64,000 nucleotides of DNA from an uncultured Chlorobiota bacterium (GTDB lineage: Bacteria > Bacteroidota > Ignavibacteria > UBA10030 > UBA6906), in NCBI GenBank assembly GCA_900696645.1, contig CAADGV010000007.1, positions 124,001-188,000 of the forward strand, given 5' to 3'. The first letter of the stretch is position 1, and every line of letters starts with the position of its first letter. The notes under the pieces are model-generated. The model was not told where the DNA came from. It searched no databases and saw only the letters and a program-made list of their open reading frames with translations. The translations under genes and the position numbers were made by a program. This document shows, in pieces, positions 62,075 to 64,000 of this stretch.

Positions 62075-63292
62075 ATGAGAATTCTTGAAACACTCCGTAT
62101 TGCTCTCGATTCTTTGCTGCGTCAGAAGACTCGCGCATTGCTGACGATGCTCGGCATTATCATTGGAGTGGGGGCAGTGATATCCATGGTTGCGGTGGGG
62201 CAGGGGGCGCAAGCGGCCGTGGAGTCGCAGATTGCAAGTCTCGGAACCAATGTGCTGATTATTTTCCCCGGCTCATCGATGCAAGGGGGAGTCCGGGGCG
62301 GGGCTGGTACGCGCTCATCGTTGACGTTGGGTGACGTTGAAGCCATTCGTGAACAATGCCCTTCGGTTGCGCTTGTCAGTCCGAACACGAGAACGGGCCG
62401 GCAACTGGTGGCAGGTAATCTCAACTGGGGCTCCTCAATACAAGGCGGGTCGCCCTCGTATTTTCAGATCCGTGATTGGCAGCTTGCAACCGGTGATTTT
62501 TTCACTGAGCAGGATGAGCGCGGGGCTACAAAGGTGTGTGTGTTGGGTCAGACGGTTGTGCAACAGCTTTTTCCGGGGCAAGATCCGGTCGGGCAGATTA
62601 TCCGCATCGGTAACATGCCTTTTGTTGTAACCGGAACGCTCATGCCCAAAGGCCAGAACACATGGGGACAGGATCAGGACGATATTGTTGTAGCACCGTT
62701 TTCAACCGTGCAGAAGAAGATTCAGGGAATCGACCACGTGAGCAGCATTCTCGTCTCGGCAGTTTCCAAGGAGATGATTCCGGTGGCGCAGCAGGAAGTG
62801 ACGACACTGCTCCGCGCCCGTCACAAAATCCAGCCGTGGGACGAGGATGATTTCACAATCCGGAACCAATCGGAGATCGCCAATGCCGCCACTGCCACGT
62901 CGAGCATCATGACGATGCTGTTAGGAAGCATCGCTTCCGTTTCGCTGATTGTCGGCGGGATCGGCATCATGAATATTATGCTGGTTTCCGTAACCGAGCG
63001 GACACGGGAAATCGGCATTCGCATGTCCATCGGTGCCCGGCGACGTGACATACTCCAGCAATTTCTTATCGAAGCGATGATGTTGAGTATTGCCGGCGGA
63101 CTTATTGGTATCGGGCTCGGGCTTGCAAGCTCGAATCTGATTTCAAAATTTGCCGGCTGGCCCATCTTTGTCTCGCCCGATGCAGTCGGATTGGCATTTC
63201 TCTTCTCGGCATTTGTCGGTATCTTCTTCGGCTACTATCCGGCGCGCAAAGCCGCTCAACTCAGCCCGATTGATGCCTTGAGGTATGAGTGA
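62075..63292 (+). CDS. MacB-like permease (no fused ATPase)
   Basis: This 405-aa protein is a type VII ABC permease: first span (about 20-42) with [20 protein letters not shown], a large periplasmic domain (about 45-280) and three C-terminal spans with the FtsX/MacB motifs ([24 protein letters not shown]). MacB normally carries an N-terminal ATPase; here it is absent. The adaptor is directly upstream and uvrB directly downstream, so the ATPase gene must be elsewhere. Confidence 0.9.
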   Translation: MRILETLRIALDSLLRQKTRALLTMLGIIIGVGAVISMVAVGQGAQAAVESQIASLGTNVLIIFPGSSMQGGVRGGAGTRSSLTLGDVEAIREQCPSVALVSPNTRTGRQLVAGNLNWGSSIQGGSPSYFQIRDWQLATGDFFTEQDERGATKVCVLGQTVVQQLFPGQDPVGQIIRIGNMPFVVTGTLMPKGQNTWGQDQDDIVVAPFSTVQKKIQGIDHVSSILVSAVSKEMIPVAQQEVTTLLRARHKIQPWDEDDFTIRNQSEIANAATATSSIMTMLLGSIASVSLIVGGIGIMNIMLVSVTERTREIGIRMSIGARRRDILQQFLIEAMMLSIAGGLIGIGLGLASSNLISKFAGWPIFVSPDAVGLAFLFSAFVGIFFGYYPARKAAQLSPIDALRYE

Positions 63293-64000
63293 GTAATTTC
63301 ACTCTCATTTCAGACTACAAACCCAGCGGCGATCAGCCCGAAGCAATCCGCCAGCTTACCGAAGGCGTACTCCGGGGTGACAAATATCAGACCCTGCTCG
63401 GCGTAACAGGCAGCGGGAAAACGTTCACAATCTCGAACGTAATCGCACAGACGAACAAGCCGGTGTTGGTTATGTCGCACAACAAAACGCTTGCGGCACA
63501 ACTCTACGGCGAGTTCAAGAGTTTCTTCCCGAAGGACAGGGTGGAGTTCTTCATCAGCTATTACGATTACTACCAGCCCGAAGCCTACGTTCCAACCTCC
63601 GATACGTACATTGCCAAAGATGCCTCGATTAACGATGAGATTGACCGTCTACGTTTGCGGGCAACAAGCGCATTGCTCAGCGGCGACAGGAATGTCATTG
63701 TCGTTGCCTCCGTCAGTTGCATCTACGGCATCGGCGCACCCGAGGAGTGGGCGAGCCAGATTGTCGTCATCCGCAAGGGCGAACGCATGGAGCGGAATGA
63801 TTTTCTGCGCAAGCTGCTGAATATCTTCTACATGCGCAATGACTTCGAGTTTGTGCGGGGCACGATGCGGGTTCGCGGTGACGTTGTTGAAGTAATTCCC
63901 GCTTATGAGAATGAAGAGGCGATTCGCGTCGAGTTTTTTGGAGATGTGATTGAGAGGATTTCCTACATCAACAAAACCGACGGGAAGGTTCTCGCCGAAA
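63289..64000 (+). CDS. uvrB: Excinuclease UvrB, 5' part
   Basis: The GTG at 63,289 overlaps the permease stop and opens a frame that stays open to the end of the window (about 237 codons). Residues include Walker [10 protein letters not shown] (about 37-45), [14 protein letters not shown], the beta-hairpin [12 protein letters not shown] and [18 protein letters not shown]. UvrB is the damage-recognition helicase of nucleotide excision repair, working with UvrA and UvrC. The gene is cut by the window edge. Confidence 0.96.
   Translation, partial: MSNFTLISDYKPSGDQPEAIRQLTEGVLRGDKYQTLLGVTGSGKTFTISNVIAQTNKPVLVMSHNKTLAAQLYGEFKSFFPKDRVEFFISYYDYYQPEAYVPTSDTYIAKDASINDEIDRLRLRATSALLSGDRNVIVVASVSCIYGIGAPEEWASQIVVIRKGERMERNDFLRKLLNIFYMRNDFEFVRGTMRVRGDVVEVIPAYENEEAIRVEFFGDVIERISYINKTDGKVLAE

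Overview
The window is a bacterial chromosome segment carrying the structural half of a prophage (about 1-21,250), then a dense run of host genes (about 21,280-64,000). The host looks like a member of the Bacteroidota/Chlorobiota/Ignavibacteria group. The primary sigma factor is short (285 aa, no region 1.1), there are DUF5683 and SpmA/SpmB proteins, and GroEL ends in GGMGDMY. Strong Shine-Dalgarno sequences, TTGAC/TATAAT-type promoters and a perfect CIRCE operator argue against classical Bacteroidia, which use few SD sites and a different promoter consensus, and favour an Ignavibacteria/Chlorobi-like lineage. This placement is inference, since there is no rRNA gene here.

Prophage (1-about 21.2 kb, all + strand except one gene at its right edge). 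The head genes are Mu-like: F-like morphogenesis protein, I-like protease with a nested scaffold start, decoration protein, major capsid, gp36/DUF1320, gpG-like and gp37/DUF1834-like. There is no tail sheath gene. The tail set looks siphovirus-like: tail tube, a two-part tail-assembly chaperone with a textbook -1 frameshift signal, a 938-aa tape measure, tail-tip proteins and fibres. This mosaic resembles transposable siphophages of the B3/D3112 kind. Accessory genes sit near the left: an EcoRI-family adenine methyltransferase translationally coupled to a DUF262-HNH nuclease, followed by a short promoter-to-terminator unit that looks like a structured small RNA of about 100 nt. A protein of 17 tandem repeats of about 22 residues lies before the tape measure. 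At the right edge, two 17-bp direct repeats 22 bp apart may be the transposable-phage end, 38 bp from the groESL promoter.

Host region. groES-groEL sit behind a sigma-70 promoter and CIRCE. A TetR regulator with its own promoter precedes an ABC-type tripartite efflux operon (adaptor, ATPase, TolC, ATPase, two permeases) that carries a decayed four-helix-bundle gene between its first two genes. Next come three envelope genes (kinase-like lipoprotein, metallophosphoesterase lipoprotein, outer-membrane barrel), mgtE, a GAF/degenerate-GGDEF membrane protein, a zinc-ribbon protein, deoB, an antitoxin/PIN pair, two tandem microcompartment vertex proteins and the primary sigma factor. After that are an NlpC/P60 lipoprotein, def-fmt, a CopD-like membrane protein, parA-parB, ridA, a DUF5683 protein, spmA-spmB, proline dehydrogenase and an AbgT transporter. 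A peptide-use cluster follows (OPT transporter, PqqD-like protein, PepD dipeptidase, MFSD1-like transporter, DPP-IV peptidase). The window closes with a BamE-like lipoprotein, a DUF2203 protein, a MacA/permease pair and the start of uvrB.

No tRNA, rRNA, complete insertion sequence or CRISPR array was seen.
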